64,000 nt of DNA from Georgenia subflava. GTDB lineage: Bacteria; Actinomycetota; Actinomycetes; Actinomycetales; Actinomycetaceae. The notes below the pieces were generated by a model that searched no databases, was not told where the DNA came from, and saw nothing but the letters and a program-made list of their open reading frames with translations. Where the stretch lies: the NCBI RefSeq assembly GCF_009193155.1, contig NZ_VUKD01000001.1:744001-808000 (forward strand), written 5' to 3'. Below, one piece after another: positions 41,476 to 50,814 of this stretch. Position 1 is the stretch's first letter; each line of letters opens with the position of its first letter. The position numbers and the translations under genes are program-made.

Positions 41476-42949
41476 GCAGACCACCGGCCCCGAGGCGCGG
41501 TCCCTGGGCGCAACCCGCGTCGTCGACGTCGCCGTCGTGGGAGGCGGGCCCGCCGGCCTGGCCGCCGCCGTCTCCGCCGCCGAGGCGGGCGCCGACGTCG
41601 TGCTCCTCGACGCCGCCGGTCAGCTCGGCGGGCAGTACTGGCGCCACCGGGACGATGCCTTCCACGAGCCCGACGGGCACGGCCACCACGACTGGTCGGT
41701 CTTCCTCGACCTGCGCGACCGCCTCGGCGCGGCCAGCCGGACCGGCCGGGCCGAGCACCGGCCGTGGACGTCGGTGTGGCTCGCCGAGCGTGACGGCGAC
41801 CTCTTCCGCCTGCGCACCACCCCCGTGCTGCCCGCCGGCGGCACCACGCCGGCGCCGGGCGAGGTGCTGGCCCGGCGCGTCGTGCTGGCCCCGGGCGCGT
41901 ACGACCGCCAGCTGCCGGTCCCCGGCTGGGACCTGCCCGGCGTCGTCGCCGCCGGCGGCGCCCAGGCGCTGCTCAAGGGGCACGGCGTGCTGACCGGCCG
42001 CCGCGTCGTCGTCGCCGGAACCGGGCCGTTCCTGCTCCCGGTCGCCGCCGGTCTGGCCGACGCCGGGGCCGACGTCGTGGCCCTGTGCGAGGCGGCCGAC
42101 CCGCGCGGGTGGACCCGGCGGATCGGGACCGCCCTGCGCCAGGGCGCCAAGCTCGGCCAGGCCGCCGGGTACGCCGCGCGCCTCGCCCGGCACGGCGTGC
42201 GGCTGCGCACCCGCACCGTCGTCACCGAGGTCCTCGGTGACGGCCGCGTGACCGGGGTGCGCCTCGCCCGCACCGACGCCGACGGCCTGGTCATCGGTCA
42301 GGAGACGACCGTCGACGCCGACACCGTCGCCCTGGGCTGGGGCTTCACCCCGCAGCTCGAGCTGCCGCTGATGCTCGGCGTCGCCACGGCGATCGGCGCC
42401 GACGGCTCCCTCGTCGTCCGGGTCGACCCGGCGCAACGCTCCAGCGTGCCGGGCCTCTACGTGGCCGGGGAGGCCACCGGGGTCGGCGGTGCGGTGCTCG
42501 CCGTCGCCGAGGGCCACATCGCCGGCCGGGCCGCCGCCGGCGCGCAGCCGGACCCCGCCCGCCGCCGCGACGTCGTGCGGCACCGCGCCTTCGCCCGCGC
42601 CATGCACGCCGTCTACCCCGTGCCCCGCCGGTGGCAGTCGTGGGTCGACGGTGACACGCTCGTGTGCCGGTGCGAGGAGGTCACCGCCTCGCAGCTGCGC
42701 GCCGCGTGCCGCGACCTCGGCGCCGACGACCCCCGCTCGGCCCGCTCCCTCGCCCGCGTCGGCATGGGACGCTGCCAGGGACGCATCTGCGGCTGGCCCG
42801 CGGCCGGCCTGCTCGCGCACCTGACCGACCGTGAGATCACCGAGGACGATCTGCTGGCCTCGAGCCGGCGCCCGCTCGCCGCCCACGTCCCGCTCGGCAC
42901 CCTCGCCGCGCTGGACCGGGCGGCACCGAACGAGGAGGCAACCCCATGA
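41468..42949 (+). CDS. D-hydroxyproline dehydrogenase, NAD(P)/FAD subunit with BFD-type [2Fe-2S]
   Basis: 493 residues from ATG 41468 (GTG 41459 is an in-frame alternative). Pyridine-nucleotide-disulfide-oxidoreductase fold: FAD motif VAVVGGGPAGLAAAVSAAEAG, second dinucleotide motif VVVAGTGPFLLPVAAGLA at about 190, and GLYVAGEATGVGGAVLAVAEG. The C-terminal BFD-like iron-sulfur domain has LVCRCEEVT and GMGRCQGRICGWP (four Cys). This is the alpha (HcnB/LhpA-like) subunit. It overlaps the ferredoxin subunit by 8 bases and the next gene by 4. Confidence 0.9.
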   Translation: MREQTTGPEARSLGATRVVDVAVVGGGPAGLAAAVSAAEAGADVVLLDAAGQLGGQYWRHRDDAFHEPDGHGHHDWSVFLDLRDRLGAASRTGRAEHRPWTSVWLAERDGDLFRLRTTPVLPAGGTTPAPGEVLARRVVLAPGAYDRQLPVPGWDLPGVVAAGGAQALLKGHGVLTGRRVVVAGTGPFLLPVAAGLADAGADVVALCEAADPRGWTRRIGTALRQGAKLGQAAGYAARLARHGVRLRTRTVVTEVLGDGRVTGVRLARTDADGLVIGQETTVDADTVALGWGFTPQLELPLMLGVATAIGADGSLVVRVDPAQRSSVPGLYVAGEATGVGGAVLAVAEGHIAGRAAAGAQPDPARRRDVVRHRAFARAMHAVYPVPRRWQSWVDGDTLVCRCEEVTASQLRAACRDLGADDPRSARSLARVGMGRCQGRICGWPAAGLLAHLTDREITEDDLLASSRRPLAAHVPLGTLAALDRAAPNEEATP

Positions 42950-44403
42950 CGACGACCGCCGAGACCACCCAGGCCGACGTCGACCGCATCGTCGGCACCG
43001 CCGCCGCAGCCGCCCCGGCCTGGGGCGCGCTCACCCCGGCCGCACGCGCCGAGGCCCTGGGCGCAGTCGCCGACGCCCTCGACGCCGCCGGGCCCGAGCT
43101 CGTCGGCCTCGCCGCGGAGGAGACGCACCTGCCCGAGGCCCGGCTGAAGGGCGAGCTGTTCCGCACCACCTTCCAGCTGCGCCTGTTCGGGGAGGTGCTC
43201 ACCGAGGGCTCGTACCTCGACGCCCGCATCGACCACGCCGACGCCGACTGGCCGATGGGGGCGCGGCCGGACCTGCGCCGGGTCAACGAGCCGCTCGGGC
43301 CCGTCGTCGTCTTCGCCGCGTCGAACTTCCCGTTCGCGTTCTCGGTCGCCGGCGGGGACACCGCCTCCGCCCTGGCCGCCGGCTGCCCGGTCATCCTCAA
43401 GGCGCACCCCGGCCACCCGCGCCTGTCCGCCCGCACCGGGGAGATCGTCGTCGAGGCCCTGCGCGGCGCCGGCGCCCCGGACGGGGTCTTCGCGGTCGTC
43501 TTCGGCCAGGACGCCGGCACCGCCGCGCTGGAGCACCCGGCGGTGCGGGCCGGGGCGTTCACCGGGTCCATCGGCGGCGGTCGGGCGCTGTTCGACATCG
43601 CCTCCGCCCGCCCCGAGCCGATCCCCTTCTACGGCGAGATGGGCTCGGTCAACCCCACCTTCGTCACCCCGGCGGCCGCTGCCGCGCGGCCGGACGAGAT
43701 CGTGACCGGGTTCGTCGGCTCGTTCACCATGGGGGTCGGCCAGTTCTGCACCAAGCCCGGCCTGCTCTTCGTCCCGGCCGCCGCGGGCCTGGCCGACCGG
43801 CTGGCCGCCGCGTCGCTGCCCGCCGCCGCACCGATGCTCAACGACCGGCTGCACGGCGGCTACGTCGAGCGTCTCGCGGAGCTGCGCGACCACGCCGCGG
43901 TCCGGGTCCTGGCCGAGGGCGCCGACCCGGCCGGCTCGCCCACGTCCCCGACGGTCCTGGCGACGACGGCGGAGCAGTTCCGCGGCGCAGTCGACGAGCT
44001 GGCCGCGGAGTGCTTCGGCCCGACGGCGCTCGTGATCGAGTACGACGACGCCGCCGAGCTGCCCGCCCTGGCCGAGCTGCTCGAGGGACAGCTGACCGCC
44101 ACCGTCCAGGGCAGCGAGGACGACGACGTCGCCGACCTCGTCGATGCGCTCGCCGGCAAGGCGGGCCGGGTGCTGTGGAACGGCTGGCCGACCGGGGTCT
44201 CGGTCACCCACGCGCAGCAGCACGGCGGGCCCTACCCGGCGACGACGGCCCCGGGCACGACGTCGGTCGGGACGGCGGCGATCTCCCGGTTCCTCCGGCC
44301 GGTCGCCTACCAGGACATGCCGGAGCGCTTCCTGCCGGCGGCGCTGCGCGAGAACAACCCGCTCGGCGTGCCGCGCCGGGTCGACGGCGTCCTGGAGGTC
44401 TGA
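42946..44403 (+). CDS. 2-oxoglutarate semialdehyde dehydrogenase (NADP-type ALDH)
   Basis: 485 residues. Oxidises 2-oxoglutarate semialdehyde to 2-oxoglutarate, the last step of hydroxyproline breakdown. Distinctive segments of this ALDH branch: VFAASNFPFAFSVAGGDTASALAAGCPVI, AFTGSIGGGRAL, and catalytic Cys in GQFCTKPGLLF with Glu in PFYGEMGSVNP. C-terminal WNGWPTGVSVTHAQQHGGPYPAT is a signature of the KGSADH/keto-deoxy-arabonate-pathway type. Overlaps both neighbours. Confidence 0.9.
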   Translation: MTTTAETTQADVDRIVGTAAAAAPAWGALTPAARAEALGAVADALDAAGPELVGLAAEETHLPEARLKGELFRTTFQLRLFGEVLTEGSYLDARIDHADADWPMGARPDLRRVNEPLGPVVVFAASNFPFAFSVAGGDTASALAAGCPVILKAHPGHPRLSARTGEIVVEALRGAGAPDGVFAVVFGQDAGTAALEHPAVRAGAFTGSIGGGRALFDIASARPEPIPFYGEMGSVNPTFVTPAAAAARPDEIVTGFVGSFTMGVGQFCTKPGLLFVPAAAGLADRLAAASLPAAAPMLNDRLHGGYVERLAELRDHAAVRVLAEGADPAGSPTSPTVLATTAEQFRGAVDELAAECFGPTALVIEYDDAAELPALAELLEGQLTATVQGSEDDDVADLVDALAGKAGRVLWNGWPTGVSVTHAQQHGGPYPATTAPGTTSVGTAAISRFLRPVAYQDMPERFLPAALRENNPLGVPRRVDGVLEV

Positions 44404-45422
44404 TGGCGGCGTCCTTCTCCGTCACGACCGTCGACTACCACACCGGCGGCGAGCCGTTCCGGATCGTCACCGCGGGGGTGCCGGACATCCCCGGCCTGTC
44501 CGTGGCCGACCGCCGCGTGACGGCGCAGGGCAGCGCCGAGATCGACAGGTACCGGCAGGTTCTCGTCCAGGAGCCGCGCGGCCACGCCGACATGTACGGC
44601 GGGTTCCTCGTGCCGCCGGACGACGACGGCGCCCACCTGGGCGTGCTGTTCTGGCACAAGGACGGCTACTCCACGGCGTGCGGGCACGGCACCATCGCGC
44701 TCGGCGTCTGGGCGGTGGAGCACGGGGTGGTGCCGGCGGCGCCGGACGGTGACACCGACGTCGTCATCGACGTCCCCTCCGGCCGGGTCACCGCCCGGGT
44801 CCACGTCACCGGCGGCAAGGTCACGGGCGCGACGTTCGTCAACGTCCCGTCCTGGGTGGTGGCCCGTGGGATCGAGGTGGCGACGCCGCTGGGCACGGTG
44901 GTCGCGGACGTCAGCTACGGCGGCGCGCTGTACGCGTCGGTGCCGGCGTCGGCGTTCGGGCTCGAGGTGACGCCCGAGCACTACGGCGAGCTCATCGCCG
45001 CCGGCCGGGCGGTGAAGTGGGCGCTCAACGACTCCCCCGCCGCGCAGCACCCGGACGACCCGCGCCTGTCCGGCATCTACGGCACGATCCTCTACGACGA
45101 CCTCGGCCGGACGCCCGACGGGCCGCACCAGCGCAACGTCACCGTCTTCGCCGACGGCGAGGTCGACCGGTCCGCGTGCGGGTCGGGCACCTCGGCGCGG
45201 CTGCCGCTGCTCGTGGCCGAGGGGCGGCTCGGCGACGGCGAGACGCTCACCCACGACTCGGTCGTCGGCACCCGGTTCACCGCCCGGGTCCGTGAGCACG
45301 TGGACGTCGCCGGCCGGGCCGCCGTCGTGCCGGAGGTCACGGGACGGGCCTCGATGACGGGTGAGCACCGGTTCGTGCTCGCAGACGACGACGAGGTGGG
45401 CACCGGGTTCGTGCTGCGATGA
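44403..45422 (+). CDS. Second proline racemase-family enzyme
   Basis: 339 residues. Same fold as the epimerase at the start of the operon but clearly divergent. Catalytic residues: Cys in YSTACGHGTIALG (about 90) and Cys in VDRSACGSGTSARLP (about 260). Both Cys are kept, favouring racemase/epimerase chemistry over the Cys/Thr 3-hydroxyproline dehydratase, though the flanking STACGHGTIAL is shared with the dehydratase group. Possible substrates: 3-hydroxyproline or proline. Start codon overlaps the ALDH stop (TGATG). Convergent with the dipeptidase, 1 base apart. Confidence 0.85.
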   Translation: MAASFSVTTVDYHTGGEPFRIVTAGVPDIPGLSVADRRVTAQGSAEIDRYRQVLVQEPRGHADMYGGFLVPPDDDGAHLGVLFWHKDGYSTACGHGTIALGVWAVEHGVVPAAPDGDTDVVIDVPSGRVTARVHVTGGKVTGATFVNVPSWVVARGIEVATPLGTVVADVSYGGALYASVPASAFGLEVTPEHYGELIAAGRAVKWALNDSPAAQHPDDPRLSGIYGTILYDDLGRTPDGPHQRNVTVFADGEVDRSACGSGTSARLPLLVAEGRLGDGETLTHDSVVGTRFTARVREHVDVAGRAAVVPEVTGRASMTGEHRFVLADDDEVGTGFVLR

Positions 45423-45423
45423 G

Positions 45424-46641
45424 CTACCCCGCCGCGGTCGGCCAGAGCGTCTCGGTGGCGACGTCGTCGGCGTCGCGCAGCACCCGGAGCACGTTCCCGC
45501 CGGCCAGGGCGGCGAGGTCGTCGCGGGACCAGCCGCGCGCGGCGAGCGCCTCGAGCAGCCGCGGGTACCCCGCGACGTCCTCGAGCCCGCGGGGCAGCCG
45601 GTCGACGCCGTCGTAGTCGCCGCCCAGACCGATGTGCTCGATGCCGGCCACCTCTCGGGCGTGCTCCAGGTGGGCGACGACGTCGTCGATGCCCGCCTCC
45701 GGCCGCGGGTGGTCGGCCTCCCACGCGGCCCGGCGCGCGGCGTCGGGGTCCGCGCCCGCGTTATCCGCGGCGACGGCGGCCGGGTCCTCGCCGGGCCGTG
45801 GTGCCCGCGGCCAGGGCCAGTCCCCGCCGCCGAGGGCCGCCCTGGACTCGGCGCCCCACCGGGCGACCTCGTTCGAGACGAACTTGGGCACGAACGTCAC
45901 CTGGAGCACTCCCCCGTTGCCGGCGAGCCGGCGGAGGACCTCGTCGGAGGCGTTGCGCGGGTGGTCGCACACGGCGCGGCAGGAGGAGTGGGAGAAGATC
46001 ACCGGCGCGGTCGTGGCCGCGAGCGCGTCGAGCTGGGTGGACTCGGCGGTGTGGGAGAGGTCGACGAGCATGCCGAGGCGGTTCATCTCGGCGACGACCG
46101 CGCGGCCGACGTCGGTGAGACCGCCCGCGGCCGGCTCGTCGGTGGCGGAGTCGGCCCACTCGACGTTGTCGTTGTGGGTCAGGGTCATGTACCGCACGCC
46201 GAGCCGGGCGAACATGCGCAGCGCCCCGAGGGAGCCGCCGATCGAGTGACCGCCCTCAGCGCCGAGGAGCGAGGCGATCCGGCCGGCGCCGAACGCGGCC
46301 AGCACGTCGTCGGCGGTGCAGGCGAGCGTGAACGTCTCGGGGTAGCGGGCGAGCATGCGGTGCACCGCGTCGATCTGCTCGAGCGTGGACAGCACGGCGT
46401 CGCCGCCGGTCAGGGTGGAGGGGACGAACACGGACCAGAACTGGGCGCCGACCCGCCCGGCGCGCAGCCGGGGGATGTCGGTGTGCAGCTCGGGGCGGTC
46501 GGCGTCGAGGTCGTCGACGCTGTAGCCGGCGGTGCTGCGCAGCGCGGACGCGAGGTCGTTGTGGCCGTCGATGAGCGGCGTGGTGGACAGGACGTCGTCG
46601 ACGAGTGCGGCGGTGTCGGTCATGGGCCGATTGTCTGCCAT
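45424..46641 (-). CDS. Membrane dipeptidase (renal dipeptidase family, M19)
   Basis: 405 residues, cytoplasmic by absence of a signal. Zinc ligands: DGHNDLA (HxD), Glu in [12 protein letters not shown], His in [10 protein letters not shown] and in [16 protein letters not shown]; Asp in [13 protein letters not shown]. All are in canonical M19 positions. It hydrolyses dipeptides, including those with D-residues. Next to the hydroxyproline operon it could free hydroxyproline from imported dipeptides such as Pro-Hyp (inference). An internal ATG at 46623 is an alternative start. Confidence 0.9.
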   Translation of the reverse strand: MADNRPMTDTAALVDDVLSTTPLIDGHNDLASALRSTAGYSVDDLDADRPELHTDIPRLRAGRVGAQFWSVFVPSTLTGGDAVLSTLEQIDAVHRMLARYPETFTLACTADDVLAAFGAGRIASLLGAEGGHSIGGSLGALRMFARLGVRYMTLTHNDNVEWADSATDEPAAGGLTDVGRAVVAEMNRLGMLVDLSHTAESTQLDALAATTAPVIFSHSSCRAVCDHPRNASDEVLRRLAGNGGVLQVTFVPKFVSNEVARWGAESRAALGGGDWPWPRAPRPGEDPAAVAADNAGADPDAARRAAWEADHPRPEAGIDDVVAHLEHAREVAGIEHIGLGGDYDGVDRLPRGLEDVAGYPRLLEALAARGWSRDDLAALAGGNVLRVLRDADDVATETLWPTAAG

Positions 46642-46678
46642 GGCCGCGCGCGAGCACCAGCGAGCATGCTGGACCGGC

Positions 46679-47398
46679 TCAGCGGAAGAGCTCGTCGTAG
46701 CCGGGCAGGAGCCCCAGGGCGAACGGCAGCAGCGTGATGCTGATCAGGAACGCCCAGCCGCCGGTCAGCCGCCGGGCGGGCAACGGCGCCGGGCGGCGGG
46801 CCCCGAGCGGGGTCGGCTCGAGCAGGACGAAGACCAGCCAGAGCGGCGCCGCGGTCATCGCCAGCCAGAACCACGCCCACTTGGTGGCCAGCCGTGGCTG
46901 CGGTCCCAGCACGAGCAGCAGCAGGACCGCCAGTGCGGCGATGGTCACCGGGTGCCACACCGTCCCGGTCGGGCCGAAGTAGTCCTGACGGACCGTCACC
47001 GATACCGGCGACGGCGAGGCGTCGGCCGCGGTGAGGATCTCCGCGCCCTCGTCGACCTCGGGCATGCCGTCGAGGCTGTTGAACTCGTAGTACGCGTAGC
47101 CGGGGCGGCCCTCGCCGGACCACTCCACCCGCCACTGCCCCTGCGCCTGCGCGTCGGGCAGGTCGGGCGGGCGTTCGATCGTCAGCTCCGTCACGCGACC
47201 GTCGGCGAGCTCCTGCAGCAGGTGGTCGACCGACCGTTCAACAGGTTGCATGAACGAGTTGGCCCAGCCGAGCACGAGCCCGACGGCGATGAGCACGCGC
47301 ACCACGGTCGCGGTCCGCCCCGGCGGCGGGACGGTGGCCGGGGCGAGGTCGGGCAGCGTGCCGACAGGGGCACCGCCCGTGTACCCGCGCTGGTCCAT
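46679..47398 (-). CDS. Hypothetical membrane protein
   Basis: 239 residues. Predicted helices at about 31-50, 143-160, 165-183 and 212-230, with an extracytoplasmic domain between the first two ([23 protein letters not shown] ... [18 protein letters not shown]). No family recognised. Start ATG 47398 is supported by a leaderless promoter (TACCCT, 6 bases). Monocistronic. Confidence 0.72.
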   Translation of the reverse strand: MDQRGYTGGAPVGTLPDLAPATVPPPGRTATVVRVLIAVGLVLGWANSFMQPVERSVDHLLQELADGRVTELTIERPPDLPDAQAQGQWRVEWSGEGRPGYAYYEFNSLDGMPEVDEGAEILTAADASPSPVSVTVRQDYFGPTGTVWHPVTIAALAVLLLLVLGPQPRLATKWAWFWLAMTAAPLWLVFVLLEPTPLGARRPAPLPARRLTGGWAFLISITLLPFALGLLPGYDELFR

Positions 47399-47404
47399 GG
47401 CCGA

Positions 47405-47410
47405 AGGGTA
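47405..47410 (-). promoter_or_regulatory. Leaderless -10 box (TACCCT)
   Basis: On the minus strand TACCCT, 6 bases, ATG 47398; no Shine-Dalgarno. Same layout as at 17027 and 16355. Confidence 0.55.
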
Positions 47411-47460
47411 GCGGACCCGTCCGAGCCGTCGCCGGGGACGAACGGCCCGACCTACCGGTC

Positions 47461-48402
47461 CTACTCGGCGCCGCCAACCCTCCCGGCCGCACGGACCTGC
47501 CGGGACACCCAGTCGGTGACGTGCTCGACCACGCGAGGGTCCACCGGGCGGCGGATGTCCTTCTTGTAGGTGCTCAGCGACGCCGGCCCGGGCTGTGAGC
47601 GCAGGATGTGGTTGACGTCGGCGACGGCGTGCGTCTCGACCGGACCCGGTACGAGGTCCGCGACCCGCTCGAGGTCTGCGACGTCGACCTGGAGATCCTT
47701 GGTGCCGGTCACCGCGAGGACGGGGACGGTGATCTTCGCGAGGTCGGGGCCCGGGTCGTAGGCCATGAACTCGCGCGTCCAGCGCGCGTTGAGCTTCGTG
47801 CCGTCCACCCACGCCTCGTCGGCTGTCGTCTGCCGGATCTTCGCGCGGTTCTTGGCGGACCTCGTCGCCAGGTCGGTCCGCAGCAGCCTCAGCACCAGCT
47901 GGACCGGCTTGGGCAGGGTCGGACCGATCTGCTCCGCCTGCCAGGCCAGCGCCTCGTCACCGGGCTTCGCGGAGGGGCTGACGAGGACGACGCCGGCGAC
48001 CGTCCCGGTGGCACCGGCCACGGCGGTGGCGAGCAGCGCACCCTCGGAGTGACCGAGCAGGATGACCTGGTCCGCGTCCACCTCAGGCCTCGCGCGGGCG
48101 GTGTCGAGGGCTGCCCGGGCGTCGTCGATGTTGTCGAGGAAACCGGCGGCGCGCCAGCGGCCGGTGCTCTGGCCGACCCCTCGCTTGTCGTAGCGGAAGG
48201 TCGCGACGCCGGCCCGGTCGAGCGCCTCGGCGAGCTCGCGGGTGACGCCCAGGGGCATGCGCTTGTGGTCGGAGTCCCGGTCGACGGGTCCGGATCCCGG
48301 GATGAGGAGGACGGTCGGGAACGGGCCCGTGCCGGCGGGCGTGGTCAGGGTGCCGGCGAGCGTGTGGCTGCCGGACTCGAAGGTCAGATTGGTCTCGATC
48401 AT
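47461..48402 (-). CDS. Alpha/beta hydrolase
   Basis: 313 residues. Nucleophile elbow ILLGHSEGALLATAVAG (Ser about 118), oxyanion-hole segment LLIPGSGPVDRDSD, YDKRGVGQS, acid Asp in VTGTKDLQVDVAD and catalytic His in VADVNHILRSQPG. Similar to the YqkD/EstA-like 'dienelactone hydrolase/alpha-beta hydrolase' group often called peptidase S15-like. Substrate unknown. No signal peptide. The C-terminus (KKDIRRPVDPRVVEHVTDWVSRQV) is conserved in this group. Confidence 0.87.
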   Translation of the reverse strand: MIETNLTFESGSHTLAGTLTTPAGTGPFPTVLLIPGSGPVDRDSDHKRMPLGVTRELAEALDRAGVATFRYDKRGVGQSTGRWRAAGFLDNIDDARAALDTARARPEVDADQVILLGHSEGALLATAVAGATGTVAGVVLVSPSAKPGDEALAWQAEQIGPTLPKPVQLVLRLLRTDLATRSAKNRAKIRQTTADEAWVDGTKLNARWTREFMAYDPGPDLAKITVPVLAVTGTKDLQVDVADLERVADLVPGPVETHAVADVNHILRSQPGPASLSTYKKDIRRPVDPRVVEHVTDWVSRQVRAAGRVGGAE

Positions 48403-48562
48403 GGCTCGGTTCCTCAGGACTGGTGCTGAAGCCGGGTGTGGCTGGACCCAGAGTGACAGCCGCCGACGCGGGTGCCTCTCGGTCGTGAGGAGGAGCTTCT
48501 CGCCGCGGATCCTCCTCGAGACCCAGTCCCGGGGTTCAGGCGGCCGGGCTCAGCTGGTCGGT

Positions 48563-48590
48563 GTCAGCTCGCCGGGGTCAGCTCGCCGGG
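48563..48590. repeat. Short 14-bp tandem duplication
   Basis: GTCAGCTCGCCGGG occurs twice in tandem (48563-48576, 48577-48590), followed by GTCAGCCGG and preceded by a degenerate copy, immediately before the stop of the leftward low-complexity lipoprotein gene. Confidence 0.85.
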
Positions 48591-48591
48591 G

Positions 48592-49734
48592 TCAGCCGGC
48601 GGACCCGGCGAAGACGGCCGGGTCGTAGTGGTAGGCCGGCTGGACGTCGAGGACGAGGTCGTCCGGGTCCTTGGCCTCGAACGCGAGCACGAACGTGACC
48701 TCCCCGCCGGGCGGGAGCATCGTGCCCGGGGGCCCGGTCAGTCCCGCGTCGGTGTCGTAGACCGGCTCGGCGTCCGCCCCACCGCTCGTCATGGCCACGA
48801 AGATCGAGGTGTTGACGTCGCCGTCGGTGCCGTTGCTGACCCGGAGGTCGACGACGAGCACGGTGCCGGCCGGCGTGGCCGTACCGGGACCCGGGGCAGG
48901 AGCCGTCGCGGTCGCCGCGGCTGCGGTCCGCGCCGTCGTGGTCGCCGCTGCTGCCGTCCGCGCCGTCGCCGCTGCTGCGGTCCGCGCCGTCGCCGCTGCT
49001 GCGGTCTGCGCCGTCGCGGTCGCCGCTGCTGCGGTCTGCACCGTCGCGGTCGCCGCGGCCTGCGTCGGCGCCGTGGGAGCTGCCCCGGCCGGCGCCGGTG
49101 ACGTCGGCACTGGTGCGGGCGGTGCCGGTGCCGTGGGGCCCGATCGCTCCCGGGTAGGGGCCGACCTGCTGCTCGTGTCCGGCCGGACCGAGTCCGTCGC
49201 GGCGTCGGGGACGGCACCTTCGGTGGCCGTCGGCGCGGGAGTCGGCTCGTCGTCGGCGGCCGCGTACTCCGTCGGCCGGCCCACCGTGATCGCGAGGCCG
49301 TCGGACCACTCGGCCGTCTGCCGGAAGGCGAGCACCTCCGTCGGCCCCGCGACCCGTTCCGGCACGGTGGGGCTGGGTGCAGGGGTGGGTCGTGGGCTGG
49401 GCGCGGGCGGCGCGGTGGAGGCCGGGTCGTCCGGGACCCCGGGTGCCGGGTCGGGCGCAGGGCCGTCCGGCGTGGCCTGGCCGGGCGGCCTCTCGGGTGT
49501 CTCGGGTTCCGGTACGTCCTCCGGCGGCGCGACCGGGTCGCTCGGGGACGGAGCGGGTTCGTCCGTGGTGGGCGACGCGGGGTCCGCGTCCGGGCGCTGC
49601 GACGGCTCCGACGTCGGTGACGCCGTCGGACCGGCAGGTCCGGCGACCTCACCTCCCGGCTCGCCCGAGGTGCACGCGCCCAGCAGGAGGCAGAGCGCTG
49701 CGGCGAGCGCGGCTCCCCCGGTTGCCTTCCCCAC
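48592..49734 (-). CDS. Lipoprotein with DUF4352-like domain split by low-complexity repeats
   Basis: 380 residues. Lipoprotein signal ending CLLLGACTS; Pro/Thr/Ser/Glu-rich linker to about residue 125; then VLAFRQTAEWSDGLAITVGRPTEY, which looks like the first strands of a DUF4352/Ig-like domain. About 120 residues of Ala/Thr/Pro repeats (TAAAATATAQ type) follow before the domain resumes at VLVVDLRVSNGTDGDVNTS and MLPPGGEVTFVLAFEAKDPDDL. The insertion is probably a long exposed loop. Exported surface lipoprotein, function unknown. Confidence 0.78.
   Translation of the reverse strand: MGKATGGAALAAALCLLLGACTSGEPGGEVAGPAGPTASPTSEPSQRPDADPASPTTDEPAPSPSDPVAPPEDVPEPETPERPPGQATPDGPAPDPAPGVPDDPASTAPPAPSPRPTPAPSPTVPERVAGPTEVLAFRQTAEWSDGLAITVGRPTEYAAADDEPTPAPTATEGAVPDAATDSVRPDTSSRSAPTRERSGPTAPAPPAPVPTSPAPAGAAPTAPTQAAATATVQTAAAATATAQTAAAATARTAAAATARTAAAATTTARTAAAATATAPAPGPGTATPAGTVLVVDLRVSNGTDGDVNTSIFVAMTSGGADAEPVYDTDAGLTGPPGTMLPPGGEVTFVLAFEAKDPDDLVLDVQPAYHYDPAVFAGSAG
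48904..49067. repeat. 24/30-bp GC-rich tandem repeats inside the DUF4352-like gene
   Basis: Repeated GCCGCTGCTGCGGTC-type units with GCGCCGTC spacers, six to seven copies, some lengthened by an extra GCGGTC. All lengths are multiples of three. Encodes the Ala/Thr-rich stretch. Confidence 0.88.
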
Positions 49735-49825
49735 GCGTCCGAGACTACGTCGAGATGCCGCTCCTGGCAGGGTCCTTTCCGCGCCCGGTGCGGACCCCCG
49801 CCGGTCGGGGCGGTCCAGGCGACGC

Positions 49826-50764
49826 TCAGCTCGGCCGGGCGGCCTCGCGCCTGCCGGCCTGCGCGACGGCCGCGACCCGGTCCGCGTCCAGCTCGGGGCG
49901 TCCGCCGAGCCGGCCCACGGTCAGGGCAGCGGCGGCCGAGGCCTCCCACCCGGCCGTCTCGGGGTCCGCGCCCCGCAGCAGCGCGGTCACCAGGCCGACG
50001 ACGAAGGCGTCCCCGCCGCCGGTGGGGTCAACCGGTGCACCGCCCAGCAGCGGGAGGACCGCGTGCCCGCCGTCCCACGCGACCACGTTGCCCTCGCTCC
50101 CGACGGCGAGGGCCACGATCGCCGGGCCACGTGACACGAGGTCCCTCGCTGCCGCCACGGCGTCCCGGACGTCATCGAGCTCGCGTCCGGCCAGGGCGGC
50201 CGCCTCGGCATCGTCGGCCCGGACCACGGTGGCCGAGCTCAGGACGGCGTCACGGACGCGGGAGTCCTCCGGGTGGCCGTCCACGAGGACGAGCGCGCCG
50301 CCGCGCGCTGCGGCACCCATGGCGTCGCGGACGGCATCGCCCGGCTGCCGGAGCTCGACGAGGACTGCGCGTGCCGCCGAGAGCACCGGCTCCGCGGCCC
50401 GCACGTCCGCCGGGGTCAGGAGAACGTCCTCGGGCACGTGCTCGAGGAGGCGCCGAACGCCGCCGGACTCGACGACGTCGACGTAGAGCGCCGTCGTCCC
50501 GCCCGCCCGGACGCCCACGCCCGTCACATCCAGACCGTCCTCGCGGGCGGAGGCCAGCACCGCCCGCCCGGCACCGTCGTCGCCGACCACGCCCACGAGC
50601 GCCGAGGACCACCCGAGCTGGCGAGCGCCCACGGCCTGGTTCGCAGCGCCGCCGAGCAGCTCCAGGCGTTCGAGCACCTCCGTCGAGCCGCCCTCGTCCG
50701 GGATCTCCTCGACCTTCAGCACAAGGTCTCGCGCGACCTGTCCGACCACCACGATCTCCGCCAC
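49826..50764 (-). CDS. PfkB-family carbohydrate kinase
   Basis: 312 residues from GTG 50764. N-terminal VVVGQVARDLVLKVEEIPDEGGSTEVLERLELLGGAANQAV contains PfkB signature 1; DPTGGGDAFVVGLVTALLRG near 250 is signature 2 with the catalytic Asp. In signature 2 the usual GAGD is GGGD, a tolerated change. Ribokinase-like overall; the sugar is unknown. The reading frame continues upstream to 51346 but that part is a shadow of the DUF998 gene. Last gene before a gap to the low-complexity lipoprotein. Confidence 0.86.
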   Translation of the reverse strand: MAEIVVVGQVARDLVLKVEEIPDEGGSTEVLERLELLGGAANQAVGARQLGWSSALVGVVGDDGAGRAVLASAREDGLDVTGVGVRAGGTTALYVDVVESGGVRRLLEHVPEDVLLTPADVRAAEPVLSAARAVLVELRQPGDAVRDAMGAAARGGALVLVDGHPEDSRVRDAVLSSATVVRADDAEAAALAGRELDDVRDAVAAARDLVSRGPAIVALAVGSEGNVVAWDGGHAVLPLLGGAPVDPTGGGDAFVVGLVTALLRGADPETAGWEASAAAALTVGRLGGRPELDADRVAAVAQAGRREAARPS

Positions 50765-50814
50765 CCCGCCAGCGTCTCGGCACGGGAACCGGGCCGCAAC
50801 AGGGCCACCGCCCG

